Made by a program: the position numbers and the translations under genes. From Ananas comosus (taxonomy: Eukaryota > Streptophyta > Magnoliopsida > Poales > Bromeliaceae): a stretch of 64,000 bases of DNA. Positions 38,401 to 53,400 of the stretch are shown here, piece by piece; the first letter of the stretch is position 1, and every line of letters starts with the position of its first letter. The notes beneath the pieces are model-generated. The model worked only from the letters and a program-made list of their open reading frames with translations, ran no database searches and was not told the origin of the DNA. The stretch covers positions 12,561,517 through 12,625,516 of the forward strand of contig NC_033628.1 in NCBI RefSeq assembly GCF_001540865.1, written 5' to 3'.

Positions 38401-41400
38401 CTCAACTAAAAGACATAAAAAACTATACTTTTGGCAACTCAAAAGGAAATTATGCCTGGATGGTATACAAATGCATCCCAATCCCAGAAGAACCGACAGC
38501 TCAAGGTCAAAAAATTATGTATATTGTTTGCCGCAAATTATTGTAACATGAGCAAATGAGATATCTCGATGTGGAGATGATAAATGATTGGGACACTTGG
38601 AAGCAGAGGATGGATTCTTTTTTGAGAGACCGAAGTCATGGGATTAGATTCTTACTGTAGAAAATTTTGTGAAGATTTAATTTTACCTGCTGGTTGTTCC
38701 GGCATCATACCCTGTTGAATACGAAATGAAAACTTTCTGCAAGTAAAGGTACAAGAGCTCTCTAGGTCTATGGTCGATCAAACATACTCCGACAACTCCT
38801 AACTCAAGGATAAGCTCCAACGGTGCACTATTGGTCTGCTGCATCTCATTCTGCATAGAGACAGCAACGTGGTTGTCAATCGGTCCCATTTGTGATGTCC
38901 TTTCGTCATCCATAAACTTCACAACTTTAGTATCTCCAATATCCGCCACATGAAGCTGGAGGCCATGAGCTTCTAACTGAGTGGAACTCTCAATTGGCTT
39001 CTCTAGGTTAATACACAGCTTGAAAATTTCATTTCCACCTTCAATACTAACGTCAAGAAGTCTAGTTCCATAAGGATCGTCCCAAGAAAATTTCGTTGTT
39101 GAACAGGGTTGCAAGTGGATTGATGCATCTTCATCTAGACCAAATTGGCAGACACTGACCACTGTATGGCTTGTCCTGTTTTCAATCCTGCAAGAAAGTA
39201 GGCTAAGATTTGATGATACCGCACAATTGATCAACATGGTGTTACCAGGTGTTAATTTTGAAGCACCTGATTGGTCCGTCGCCTGGTCCAAGACGAAATA
39301 CAATTGAGAAACGAGAGCTTTCCTCATAACCACGGATCTCAGTTTTCAGAAATTTCCTACCACCATTTTGCTGTCTCAGCACTATAGTAATGGTGTCTTC
39401 CTTTACAATTTCCACAGGGAGACACCAATCTGTGTCTTCGAGACGAACCTTCCCATAAACAAGATATTATTTGATTAGATATCAAGTTCGCAGAGCCATG
39501 AAATTAAATGCAATAAAGTAACACATTAAACATGAATGAAAGGGAAAGGCTGGGCTGCAGAGCAACAGTGCTGGCTGTCGAAATCTCTTCTATGGTGAGT
39601 TGTACCAAATACAAAAGGAGAAGCAAAAAACAAACTAATAATGTAGCTTGTTCACAAGTTCGGGAAAGATTTCAACTACCATGCCCTAAATGTTACGCAT
39701 TATTAGAAATGGCAATTCCAATCTATTCTACAAACAAGTATTAGTTCCATCCAACTCTTAAACTTTGGATTCAGCAGTTTGATGACTGATCTGTTAAAAA
39801 TATTGCACCTAGAAACGTAGGGTATGTTTGGTTCACAATTGGAATAGAAATGAAAAATGGAATTGGATTGCTTTGGAATAGGAAATGGAATATTGAATCA
39901 TCCAGATGTTTGGTTCATTATTGGAATGGAAATCGGAATGGGAATCTAGAATTTTGAGAGAGAGTTTCGGTTAAGAGAGAGAAGAGTGATGAAGGAGAGG
40001 GGAAGGTGTTTGTGAGAGAGGATTTTGAGTAGTTTACTTTGGAATGGCCCACTCCGGAATTCAAAGCCGGATCGGGCCATAAATGGATATGGCCATTTCT
40101 ATTCCAGAGTGGAATCGGAATTGGAATCCGATTTCTGTAAAACAAACAACAACTATCGGAATCAATGAATCCCATTTCGATTTCATAGTCTAAACCAAAC
40201 ATGCCCTTAAATGACTACAACACTCCTGGAAAGGAAAAGACATAAAAAGTGTAGCCAAACTGCCAAAGGAAGATATAGTACTTGGAGCTTATTTGGCTCT
40301 CCTGTTTCAGAATAAGTGAATGAAACTCTCCAATCAGAAGCACATAGTGTCTTCGGCAGATCTCCAGTATTAAGTTTCACAAACAAATCTTGGCCAATCA
40401 TATTAGTAAATGTCATGAATGGCCGCACTGATATAACCTGGAAAACCAACAAATTCAGAGTTTATCTGCTGTAGTTTCTTAATAATAGTAAGTAAAATTC
40501 CCTACCTTTGTAGGAACAGCTTGATAAGGGGATGGCTTTGAGGAAACAAGTACTCGCATGCAATTTCTGTCACTATCATAAGCAAAAAGGTCGACGGAAC
40601 CATCCTAAGGCGAAAGAAGATATCAACACTTAAATAATAAGATTCTCAACAATGAGTAAAAAGGCAAAATATATTAATGCAAACACACCATGTCACCAAG
40701 AGGAGAAAGATCTTTGACAGGTCCGAAAGATTCTCTTCCACTTCTACCTAGAGATGCTGAGAGGCCCAAAACTTTAATATTCAATGCGGAAGCAATGGTG
40801 TAACCACCAACCATTTCCTCCTGGGTGATCTGGCAAAATATTTTCTCACTACCTCGATGTCTTCTGTCTCTTCTTCGTGACATGTCAACAAAATGATAAA
40901 TAAGAGGTGGGCATCTTGCACTAGATATCCAATAAGGAACATAAATTCTGATTGTCCTTGCCACCAAATGGTCCTTGTCATAGTTTTGTTCAAGTATAAT
41001 TTGAACAATCCTGTAAAATAGGGGGGAGGTAATATTAACATGGAAAGAAATACAAATTCTTAAAAGAGGCTCAAAACAAATTATCTAAAATTGCGCCATA
41101 CCTTCCAGAAAAAGAATTTTTGAGGCAAATAAATTTTGAGGGCTTTCTGGTTGGATGCGATACAGGAACAGGCTCCTTGAAAATAAGAAAATCCATCAGT
41201 AAATTGTATGGAAGTAAAACTAGTAACATATGTCCAGCTACTAAAAAAAAAACAATATGAATATATTTACATACGTGCATTGCTTCCCAACCTCCATCCG
41301 GAATAAGAGATAAGTACAAGGGATCTCTCAGATCAGCATTATAAATCTTGACAGATCTGCCAGGAGCTAAAGTACCTTGTGAGCAAGTTCTATTGTCTCC

Positions 41401-44400
41401 ACTAACATCACTGTAACAAATAGTATATTGAGATGAAACTGGAAGGTAATGTGTTAGAGACAAAGGCGACTGGATAATAATGTTCCAATCATGTATGGGA
41501 TCTGAGTGAACATCTTTTCCAATCTCCTTTGCTTGTATACTTGAACAAAACCATAAACCACGAAAGGCACTTGAAGAGGATCCATCTGATAGCGAGCAAA
41601 ACAAGAGGTTCTCGGACTCACTGAGATCTGATACACATATTCCGGACAACTCCTCATGTCTACGAGAAATATCAGTTTGACTATGTCTCTCCTGTATAAC
41701 GCTCCAAGAGTATTCGTTAGGGTGATCAGATATCTTTGGTCGCAACTGAAATACATATGACAATGCAGGATGCGTCAAGCCTGTTAATGGAAGAGGAATA
41801 GTATCACCAGGCTCCAATATTCCAACTGAAATTTGGTCATTTTGATCATATGAAATATTCCTCCTATGCCTTATCCATCTTCGTTGCCTTGCGTGGTTTG
41901 AAGAATTTGAAGGATCCGATGATTTTGGCCACTTCAAATGCTCAGTATCTGGTGCATAAACCCATCCATCAACTGTTTCTGCAGATGCTGAATCCACATG
42001 CCAATCATCCGTCCAATCCCAACTGACTGGCAAGTCAAACCTCGATGGTTCCTTCACAATAAAACAAGAGATGATGATGGACATTTAATTAAACGATCCA
42101 ATAATTGACAAGCATCTTCCAACGAGCTGCAAGCGTTAACAAACAAGATTCGAAAGGGGACTTACAACTGGGGCAAGAAGAAAGTAACATACCGGGACTC
42201 GTTAAATAAGCAATTAACTAGAATTTTTGTATGTTTCCAGCATTCCAAGAGAGATAATAAACATAATTCATTATTCTTATAAACTTGTTAATCATCTAAT
42301 GACTGGCAAATTAAGCTCAAGATACTGTATCCCTGCTCTTACACAAGAATAAAGTAATGCCCTAGATACTAACAATTGCTTCCACATCCTTTACCTAAAG
42401 ACAAACAGCAACAATATCTATAATAAAGTAATGCCCTAGATTCTTTAAAAATATTAGTCATTAGATGATTAACAAGTTTATAAGAATAATGACTTATCAT
42501 TGCAAAAAAAAAAACAAAAAAACAAAAAAAAACAAAAAAAAACAAAACAAAACAAAATTTCTGGATGAAGCTTCTTACTTGATGTTCGGAATCTTTATGC
42601 AACTCTTTCAGTTGATTGTCTGATGGTATGCCTGAAGGACAGGCAACCCATCCACTTGATGGAATATAGATCTCTGTTTCAAAGAACTCATCTGTTTCGA
42701 TTCTGGTATCATCACTTTCAGCATATACAATCTGTTTTCCATTAACTTGTCGCGAACTTTCGGTATGACATTTTCCTTTAAGACGCAGCTCAATAACAAT
42801 ATCCGTATTGTTAGTAACGGACACAAGAGAGCGAATATTCACATATGTGTTACCATCTTCCAAGGAAACTTCGCTGGCAATGACATCAGTGCCAAACCTC
42901 CAACACGCGGCTGGTGCTGCATAATTTAGCCGCACAGTAGTCCATGGCCCATCTCTGGTAGGACTTATCTGAATATATCCAGCCCTGCTGCTGGTACTAT
43001 TATCCTCTTTATCTTTTGTAATTTCCTGTTTGCCTGAAAGGAGTACTGCACATCTTATTCTTCCTTGGGATTCCTCACTACCATTAGTTCCATGTTTCTG
43101 CACATATATACCCTTATAAGCTTCGTATGCCCAGTTTACATGTCATAACAATAGGAAAGGGCTAGGCTGGGCACTGTTTGGTCTAAACCAAATTACCACA
43201 CTAAACTAACAATTGAATCTATTCAGTTGGATTAGTATTTCAGTTCAGCTCAGTGTTGTGCATTAACTACTAAGAATCACAAAAATCAAATAAACCAAAC
43301 TAACTGAATTTTCAATAGTTTGATACACAAAACATATTGGAGTTTAGATGACAATCAAACAATCGGAGTGTCTGGACTAAGGCTTTCAGAATATGATTAA
43401 TCATATTAATATCCCATATTTAGTAATTTGTTGTATATTAAGCTAAATGAAATACCCCGTTCAAACATAATAATCAGCACAATCACCAAACCAAATTNAA
43501 TTTCAGAAAGAACCATAGAATTTAATTGTTCTCTAAATCACAGAAGCAATTGATCTACATGAGATTGTGAATAATGACGAGCACCGTACTTAAGGTTTGC
43601 CACTGTGGCAAGGGGATGTGCCAGTTGTGGCCTGGCATGAGTGGCTGCATTATAACCATTTTGATGAGAAATGAAACCACTATTAGTTTTGCTATACTTT
43701 ATCATGAGATTTTTGCAGTCATGGTTTTTATCCAGCATGATACCTACTTTTTTAGGCTTATGCTCACAATCATAAGCAAATAATTTGTCCACAAAAGTAT
43801 TAAGATTATGACTTAGGGAAGCATCCCAAGCTCATCAACATAAAATGGGAAGGGAAAAGGGAAAGGAAGGCAGGATCAACTTGTGTCAAGAACCATGGGG
43901 GGATATTGAAGATGCCCCCCATAATGTGCAAAACTCTTGTCTGCAATAGATGAGAACTTACCTCAGAATCACCAATAATGATAGTCACCATTGACCGAAA
44001 TTCTCTTTCATGCTTCCCTTTTAAATGGGCATCCAACAGATTCTTCGAAACTGGAACTTTTACAGGTTTGTCACCTCCTGATGGCATTTTGATAACATTT
44101 GAAACTCTCCTAAATTCTGAAGTTCGTATGTATATGTCTTGACCAAGCTTATTCTGTGGAATAATGTAATGATTTTTCCTGTGATGTAAATCCATAATCG
44201 ACCTCTCACTGTGAGGTGGAGAAACCGCTTCCTGGTAAAAGAATGGGAAAAAAAAGAAAGAAATGACTCAGAAAGGAAATCATACAAGAACATTAAAATG
44301 AATGTGTTTGCATAGGATTACACTTTACATTAACAGACTATCACAAAAAGGCCCGTCCAAGCAATATGCTGGCTTATGTGATAGTCTGTTATGGATTTAC

Positions 44401-47400
44401 ATCACAGGAAGACAGTCAATATGATAGATGNAGCCGTTATTTTTGTGTTATATTGCAAATTCATCAAGATATATAAGGAATCTTTGGAAAAAGGAACTAA
44501 TTAAATGTAAGAATGAACAATGGATATAGCTGTGAAGCAGTGGCACAAAAGAAAAGAGAAAACAAATTGACATAAATCAAATGTTACTAGGTATTATTAG
44601 AGAAGTACCGATGCACGATATATAGCTCCTTGTAGGCGATTGTACCATGTTTTCCGTATTTCATCATTATCACATAGTAAAATCAATGCACTTCCATCTT
44701 CCAGTACCTGCATTAATAAGAAAACAAATGGTAAAAGGAGCTAATACTGCCAATTGTTTAGTCTCCAAAAGGCAACTTAGGTTGAAAATATAAAAAACTT
44801 GAACATTCCTTGGGATTATACTGTCCAGAGTCAAGCAACGCCAGGATATTTTGCAGACCACCTGTGAGTTCAGCAGGGACTTGATGAACTTGCTTCCCTC
44901 GCAAACTGCCAATAAAAATAACTAAAACATTAAAAAATCAAGATTCAAGAACAGAAACAAAAGGCAGATATTTTAAGACGCCGTTTGAAGATTTGGTGCA
45001 GGATAAATTGGAAGGAAATGCCAGATAGCATGTTTTCCATTCATTTCTGATTCTTATGCTAAAATATTTTGCGAGGGGAAAAGAAAAGAAGTCGCCAAGA
45101 TTTCTCAAGAAGCTAATAAGTGGAATAACGAGCATAAAAACATAAAAAGATATTACAATAGAACCAATTAGTTTAGGTCACCAGAAATACAAGTAGACCA
45201 CATTAAATCACACAACAGGGATATGTTATGACATTCCCTTCGGTACAAGAGAACTATTCACAGCAAGCACCACATAATATGCATGCCATTTCTTACCCTA
45301 AGGCCTCAGCAAATATAATGCCAAATCCTGAGTCTTGCAATTAATTATGTATCAAAAAAATCTGACAGTGTGCAATAATATCGGTGCCGAAAATGATAAT
45401 GAAGGTAAGATTTCAACAGGTCTGCAAGCAAAACATAAGTATGGGCTCTCCTATGTTAACATGTAACTTAAACTTTGATAATGGAGATTCTCACATGATA
45501 ACATTCGCTAAACTGCATCCGATCACAATTTCATTAAAGAACAACGAGGAATTGAATTTAAGGCATAATAATAGGCTTGTAAAGGGCAACAAACACATGA
45601 CTCTTGAAAGTTGAAACACGCTTTAGATGTATATTCACATGTATAAGAGCTCCGAACTGTGCAAAATCAGGGAGATAAATGATAACAGTGAGCACATCAA
45701 TAATGCACAAGGATTCAAAACACCTTCCATTGACCACAAGAACTGTGATAGTCTTTCCTCCGATGTTAGCAAAAATAAAATGATATCACTTATCACTACA
45801 TGATAAAACCTGACGCACCGACAAGAACTGCAAGATTAGGTAACCCTATTTGAGAATAACAATTCAAATAATTTTATTTGGAGAACAGAACAGTAGATTA
45901 AAGGGGGGGGAAATACAAATAAGAAACTTAAATAACCTGAGATAGTGTTTGTATGTTGTAGATGTAGGATTGTCCAGTACATATAGATATGGCCCTACAA
46001 GATAAAGGTATCTGCGTTGCCAAACAGCTTCCCTGTTTCCTACACCCTGGGAGAAAGTGTTAAACAAACATGTGAGACTAAGAAAACACAAATGATCTTT
46101 AGGTACACTCTTCAGGTTTCAAGATTGGCTAGATCCCAAAAAAAGCCGAAATGATATTCAATGAGGCAAATCCAAACTTAATTTCTTTGTCAATTTGCAC
46201 TTTTGGAGTTTGGTTAAAATTAGACCTAAAGAATTAATTGTACAAGAATGCCTCAAAGAACGAATCATAATTGTAGTTTTCTCCTCAAAGAACGAATCAT
46301 AATTGTAGTTTTCTGAAAAGGACAAACTAAAACACTTCCTCAAACTTTTAGTCATCGATCACTTTGGCCCTCAAATTGACATTGGGCACCCTGAAATTTT
46401 AAGTGTTTCACTTTAGACCTTTATCCCATTTCCTGTTAGATGAAAAAATATTGCCTACACCTGTGCATTACGTTCATGCATTTGAACCTCGTTCTCATTT
46501 CATATTTCAATCCACACCAACCATCAAGTTGCAACTGTGTCTCTACTTAGAAATTAAACATTTCGAAAAAAAGAATAGAGACGTGGAGGACTCATATATT
46601 TATGGCCTACAATCTTTGAAACTACTATTTTTTATTATATTAAAACAGAAAGAGGAAACAAAATCCAACATAGAGATAAATAATCTAACCAAAGGCATAA
46701 AATTGAATTCAGAAAGTGAGAAGAGACCAAAGAAAATGGATAATACTTCACATATAGACCATATAATATCCAGATGGACTGCTTCAACTTTATTTATGCT
46801 TACTGCTAAGAAATTCAATATTCAACTTCAGTTTATGACAAGATGCACAAATGACGTATTCCGTCATCTGATGCTTCCCGTACAAACAAGTATAGTACTT
46901 TTTTTATCCTGCGTTTCTCTCCCAAGATTCATGATCTAAATAAAACACATGCATACATCTAAAATTGCAGATTCACAACAAGATAGCAAGACCATGCTGG
47001 TCAAAAAGCAGTAGTCCAAAATCAAAATTGTGTCAAACTATTGCAGTTCAACATTTCCATTTCCACCCAGTATGGCCCCACTGAGCGACAACCTAAGGAA
47101 ACAGCTTAAGCCTTGCTACTTATTGTGTATGCTATCACCACATGGCAAACAAATTTTGCAAATAAAAGAAAGCTAATTATTAAAGCTTTTCCGTCTGTGG
47201 TCGAACCCAGAGTACTGCAATTTTGTTCATATATATTGTAAACGTTCTCACAGCATTCAGTTGATAGGTACAGCCAAATTTTAAAAGTGTCCACCCCATT
47301 TCCTATTTAAAGAAAAAGAAAGCCGAGAAGACAACTGTTGACATGAAAATTTTCAAGTGCAGCTGGCGGTTGTCACCTAGGTATATCATATACTACGCAT

Positions 47401-50400
47401 ATAACACCTTATCATGTATAACTTTAACAGATAAACGAAACCAAACCTTCCACGTGAGAACAGACAACCATCCTTCAAAATCAGCCTGATTCCATAAGTT
47501 CACCGTATCCTGACTAGTGCTATCTTCGACCTGAAAGACCTTTACAACTTGCATTAATCGGTGGTAGCGAGCAGGGGAGAAATGAAATCCCAGCGAAGGC
47601 AGCCGTATGGCAACTCTTGTTGATGGATAGAAAGGGTTTTCCAATTGAATCTGAAAAAGATGGAAGAAAGAGTCAAGCTTACTTTATAGGGTGCAGGGAG
47701 AAAAAAAGTAACAGCATGTGATGGCGACCTGCTGTAGTTTTACGACAATCCCACACTTATCGATAACTGGTAAAAAAAAGCTATTGCGTGATTGATTAGA
47801 AATCATCTGGACATGTGATTCGCTCCAATGGTAATCACCATCGACCAGAAATGCTGATACATCACTCAGTACCAAATTAAACTGCAAATACATATCTTTC
47901 TCCTGCGAATGTTCAGAGTCCCACAAATCCTGAATGTATGAAGAAAATCAGAACCAGATATCAAATATTTTGCTGCAGAAATAGCAGCAGTTTGTAAAAT
48001 AACCTAACCTGTGTTCGGAGCATTAAATTTCCTAAGTCAAGCAAAAGCCTCGTTTCGTGCACATCATCTGGGCAAAATTTGGTGGGTATGGTAATCTTGG
48101 GAGCAGCTATATCAAGGTCCAGAGTAAACCTACAAAAAGTTGCTCATCTATTTGTAATTGCCATAATAACAAACCAAATATATAAAATCAGGCACAAGCA
48201 TAAAGAACCTTCCAGCAAAGTCACAAGTTAACATAGTCAAGTACGAATATAGAAACACATATGCCTAACAAGTGAGCTAACAGTCACTGGATAGTGCATA
48301 CATACGAGGTTTCAATAAATTAAAAATCAAAAGAACTAAGAGAGTTTGGAACTCGTAAGTTACATCGTATAGCCAAGGCATATAAATTAACAGTCACTGC
48401 ATGGGCAAAGGCAAGAAGTAGTTGTAGAAAGCTTTTTTATTTGAGATAAAGTGCTAAGAATCTAAGATTTTTTCGTTTTGATCTTTGGTGTGTAAATTCC
48501 TTTCATCAATTTTCGTGGAGCTACACTGTAATCGACACCAAATTAGATGAGATAAACACAACAACATTAAAGTAATACAGGAAGGATCATATGAATGAGC
48601 TGCAACACCACATGCTAGACAAACCTCGACTTTTCCCTTAATGCCCTCGTCACTTGCTCTTGCGCAGTGCGCTTGACTCCATCGATTGTCATCTTTAGAT
48701 GGCAAAGAAATTGGTCAACAATTAATACAAAAAACCTTAATCTAAAGCTTGATCTAATAATGTAAATACCTGCAAAGCAGCTGCAGTCTCCAAAGCTAGA
48801 TTTTGACTAATAGCAGAGCTGCTTTTGAAAAAAGCAACAATTTGATCAATCGATTCCTTCAGATACTGTTGAAACATTCACAGAATTAATACAGGATCAT
48901 TAACACAGGTTAACACCCCTATAAAACCTGTTGTAGGATAGAATAACTTACAGTCACATAACATGGAGAAGCTTTAGCAGCTAAACTCCAATCTACTGGA
49001 GCATCGAAAGGCTTGTACGAAAAGATACCAACAAAAGAGTCAGCAGCAGTGGCACTCTGGCAATTGAAGACAATTAAAAAAAGGTGTAAAAGCTTGCTAT
49101 AGATTCCTCGGAAATTGGAATTTTGATGGAACAGCAATTGTACGCACGTAAGAATCAAACCTCAGCAAGAAGACCATACGGGGAAGACAAGCGGTACGAA
49201 CCCAACTTCAAGTCAAATATTTTGGTCTCAGCATAAGTTCTCATGTTACATATAAACCCTTCGCAGGATAAGTCAGCAAGGCACTCCTGACCCTCAATAA
49301 TGAGCTTAGATGCGTTATGTTTCATATGTACTTCTAAAGAAAATTGAAGTAACTCCTTATCTTGGACACTCAATAGGTATTCATCAGAGTTTTCCTTGTA
49401 GCCAATGATCTTATTAAGTCGTTCCCAATCTTCTTCAGTGAAACCCTTGAAGTCAGTTTCATCCTTGGCAGGCCCAGTCCTGAGGAAAAGAAATCTAACT
49501 TAAAAATGTACATAATTCAACAAAAACTAGCAAAACAATTTTTGTGCAATCAAACATAAACAACTGAATAGTTGAAGGTGAAGAGTATAAACCGTCCAAA
49601 TGACCACCAAGAGCGCCTAACATTTTGCTTGTTAGTATTTACATCAGATTGTAGTGACTGCTCTACAAACTTGTGTGCTAACATCCTGTGCAAAAGAAGA
49701 AGGCACTAAGATATCATAAAAATTACAAACTGAAAAAGCCCAAAGTCACATAAAAAGCAAAAGGCTCCAGTCACCAACTATGGGAAACCTAATCTTAGAG
49801 TCATATGGAAACTTCAAGTTTCAGATGTCCCTCTAAACATTCAGAAACATATAAAAGATGGCTAAAATAACAGGTAAAGAAGTAAGACAAAATTGATGGT
49901 TGTATAAGCCAAAAATGGACTAATTGGAATTTCGATCTTCACTGCTGGGAAGTGTCATATGTAAGCACTTCTCTCAAATATGTGCACATGAAAACAGGTA
50001 GAAATATCTATTTCTTCATGTATAGACCTAAAAAAAGATCCATAAGATGGCCAACATGTGCAAAAAAAGGCATGTTAAATCATAACAAGCTAGCTTACGT
50101 CTAGTTTATTGCCCCTCCAAACTAGTTAAGAAATTGCATCGGAAATGCACTTCTCAGCAAGCAAAGAACGGTTGAAGGAAACACAAGAAAATGTTCATAT
50201 GCTTTGCTTCACCGTCATCACTAAAAGGATGAACTTATTGGCTACACATATAGCTCTAGGGCATACAAAGGTACATTTACTGAAGTACTGGACTCCACAT
50301 TACCTCCATTGTAGAATAACTTCAATATCAAGCTGACGATCAAGATTCTCAATCTCCTTATTGTCATCCACCACCTGACGGTTGACGTCAGATTTCAGGA

Positions 50401-53400
50401 GAGATGCATATAGAGATACGTACTTCTTACGAAGCGTTGCATGTTTTAACACTTGTTCCCATGATAGCTTCCCACTAGATCATGTATAAAGTATATCATT
50501 AAGAAAATATGGATAGAATTTAATGGCCCATCATAGAGAGACAGAATATAGAGAAAAAAAGTTGAATAATCTCACAAATTTACATACCTCGCCTTCTTCA
50601 ATTCATCAATTACCACTTTGTACGCATACTTCCACCAAGCTCTTGGATCGGACTTTATTGGTACAGATGGACGATAATGAGCATACTTCAGACGTTGATT
50701 AAACGCAGAAAAGTTATCCGCCATCTTCAATATATCCCTGTACCCATCCTTCATTTGCAAGGCAATATTAGTAAATTCAAGTTCCTCAAAGAAATAGAAA
50801 TTAAGGATAGCACAAGGGAGAAGAACCTTGGATAAAGATAACGTAACATCATCCAAATCAACTGCTGCTTTCTGCAGTGCCTGTCCCGTATTTTTGGATT
50901 CATCTGGCCGCAACTTTGTGTACTTTCCGTTGCCTGTCACTGGTTGTAGGATGTAACAATGTTCGTAACAGTGTTCTTTTGAAGGAGAACTCAAACATGT
51001 ACCATCTTCTTTTGGAAGTTCAAAAATCTGAAGCACATATTACATAAACCACAAAGAAACCTGAATCAGTTTTGAATACATGTTCTGATGAAAGTTTTAC
51101 CCAAGAGACAAGTACCTGGCTCCACTCTGAAGGAAGCAAATCCTCCCAGTGTTTGTCCACAGTCCATGGACTGCTATCAGAATCAAAATATAAAGCAAGA
51201 CGCACAAGTTCCACAGACTGCAAAACATTTAAGAGTAAGCTATCGAAGGTTCAATCATTTATCTTCAAGACAACTTTTCAATGCTACACCAGGCAAAAAG
51301 ACTAGCATAACTTAAGAAAATCAAATCATGCATATCATACCACCAAAGAGAGCAAAACTTTACAAGGATGTAATATCAATAAAAAGTTCTGGGACCAAAT
51401 TAATTACCAGAATTTGGGGAGCATACTCCATAACTAAAAAAGAGAAAAAAATGAACCCAAGAAAAGAAGCAATGAAATATATACCTTCCTGATTCGGTCT
51501 AAAGCTCCCCCTGTTGCAAATGTTTCCTTTCCAAAATCATCAACTGTTACTGCCGAAAGCTTTCCAAGTGTCAAACCAGCTGCAAATGGGTGGCCAAGAT
51601 TGCTACAAAAAACAAGTCACTATGTATCCATCTACTTGAAAATCAACTTTAACAAGGAGAAATAAGAGTACCTCTCTGTATCTTCATATCTTATATGGAT
51701 ATTAGTGATCGACAGCTTCAGATTTCCGATTATTGTGTTAATAAATGATCCAAGCCATGATGAGCTCTTCAACAATGAAAAAAAAAATTTCCACATCAAA
51801 ATAGATAGATTCACCAACTCATATTAGAATATATTATGTAGAAAATCATACTGCTTGAACTTTGAAGTTTGAATTTATCAAAATTGATATATTAACAACT
51901 CAGGTACAGAAATATCATATTGTTTGAATAGAAATTTAATTCAACATATCATAGTTGCATCTTTCTTCGCACCATTTCAGATTTCAGCTGCTGCTGACTC
52001 TCTAATAGCTTTGTTTCCAATTCCTTTTTGATGAAAGCAAACCAAAAAAAGAAAAAAAAAGTTAGTCGACAAACTTAAAGCATAAGGTAAATAGAAAGAG
52101 ATACATTATCCCAGCTACTCACCCTCACTCTAATCTTCTTAGCCTCTTGTATAGCATCTTCACTACATCCCTCGACTTGGGTTGCAGTTTCAGCTAAAAC
52201 AAAAATACGATCAAGATAAACTAGAACAGGCTCCTGGCCTAATCTGCTCCAGGGAACCTGAAAGAGGAACAATGCAGGCCATCACCGATGATATTACATT
52301 TAATAGTAAAATGTTCAGCTGCTACCTTTCTAGCACAATTTCACAAGATGATAGAATTGATGAGTGTACCACCAACGTTACTTCATTAAGTTAGGTACGA
52401 CGAACCTTAAGCTTCACTGACCCGAGAAATCCTGCCTTAACTTTAATGGGCAACTTCAAGGCATTAAGTGCCTCTGGCCTCAACTGCATGTTCGTTAACT
52501 CTACATCACCTGTACAACATGTAGGGCAACAAAAAATCAGCAGGCCAACATCGAAAGCATAATATTACTAAAGAACAAAACGAGCTCACGGAATAGAAAA
52601 GGCAAACGGTCTAAATGATTAAGCAAAGTAATTAACTAGAAACCTATAAATGCGTCCTTCCCTCCAAACTACGAAACAACTTCTGCACCAGAAACAATTA
52701 AACCAACCATCGTGAGCCTCTAATAGGTTCTTACCACCTCCGATCATTATCTAGAGCAGGTAAGCATGCTGGCTAGCCTTTTCTTTTTTTTCTTTTCAAT
52801 AGTCAAATCAATCTAACTTGGCAGGTCAACCAGTAGCCATTAACTAACAATATCAGCTGATATCTCATTTAAACTTAAAATCAGGGCCTAATAGAAATCT
52901 TGATCAAGATTTTCCTGAATCCACGTACACTATGCACAAATCAACTCAAATATAAAGAGGTATACAAAGAATGTAACTGATTCCTTGGCTAACAACAAAA
53001 TTAACAGTAACAGCACAAGAGAAACCCACCTGATGATCAGAGATAAGAAACCAAGGCCCGCTCTCAAGAAAAGCCAATAGGACTCAAATATTTGTCGCAA
53101 CATTTTACAAATACAAACTCAGATAAAGATTCAGTAGAAAGCTGCACCAGTCGATTAAAATCGAACAAATAAAAAGAAAACCAGCAAAATTAATCAAATC
53201 CCTCAACACCAGCAAACGAAGGCAAAGCAACAGTGACAGTGGCCACTCATCTGAATCAAATCAAAACCCTACTAAGAAGAACAAAGATTACAAAAGAAGA
53301 CGTCCTCAATCCTCATATTATTAATCAAAAACATCACGTTCTTGCATCGTACTATCAATTACGCATCATGCAACGTAAACCCTAAACCCTAATAAGAAGA

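Noticed and set aside
46403..46939. 178-codon plus-strand ORF inside VPS13
   Set aside because: Lies within the intron between exons 18 and 19, antisense, with no recognisable domain.
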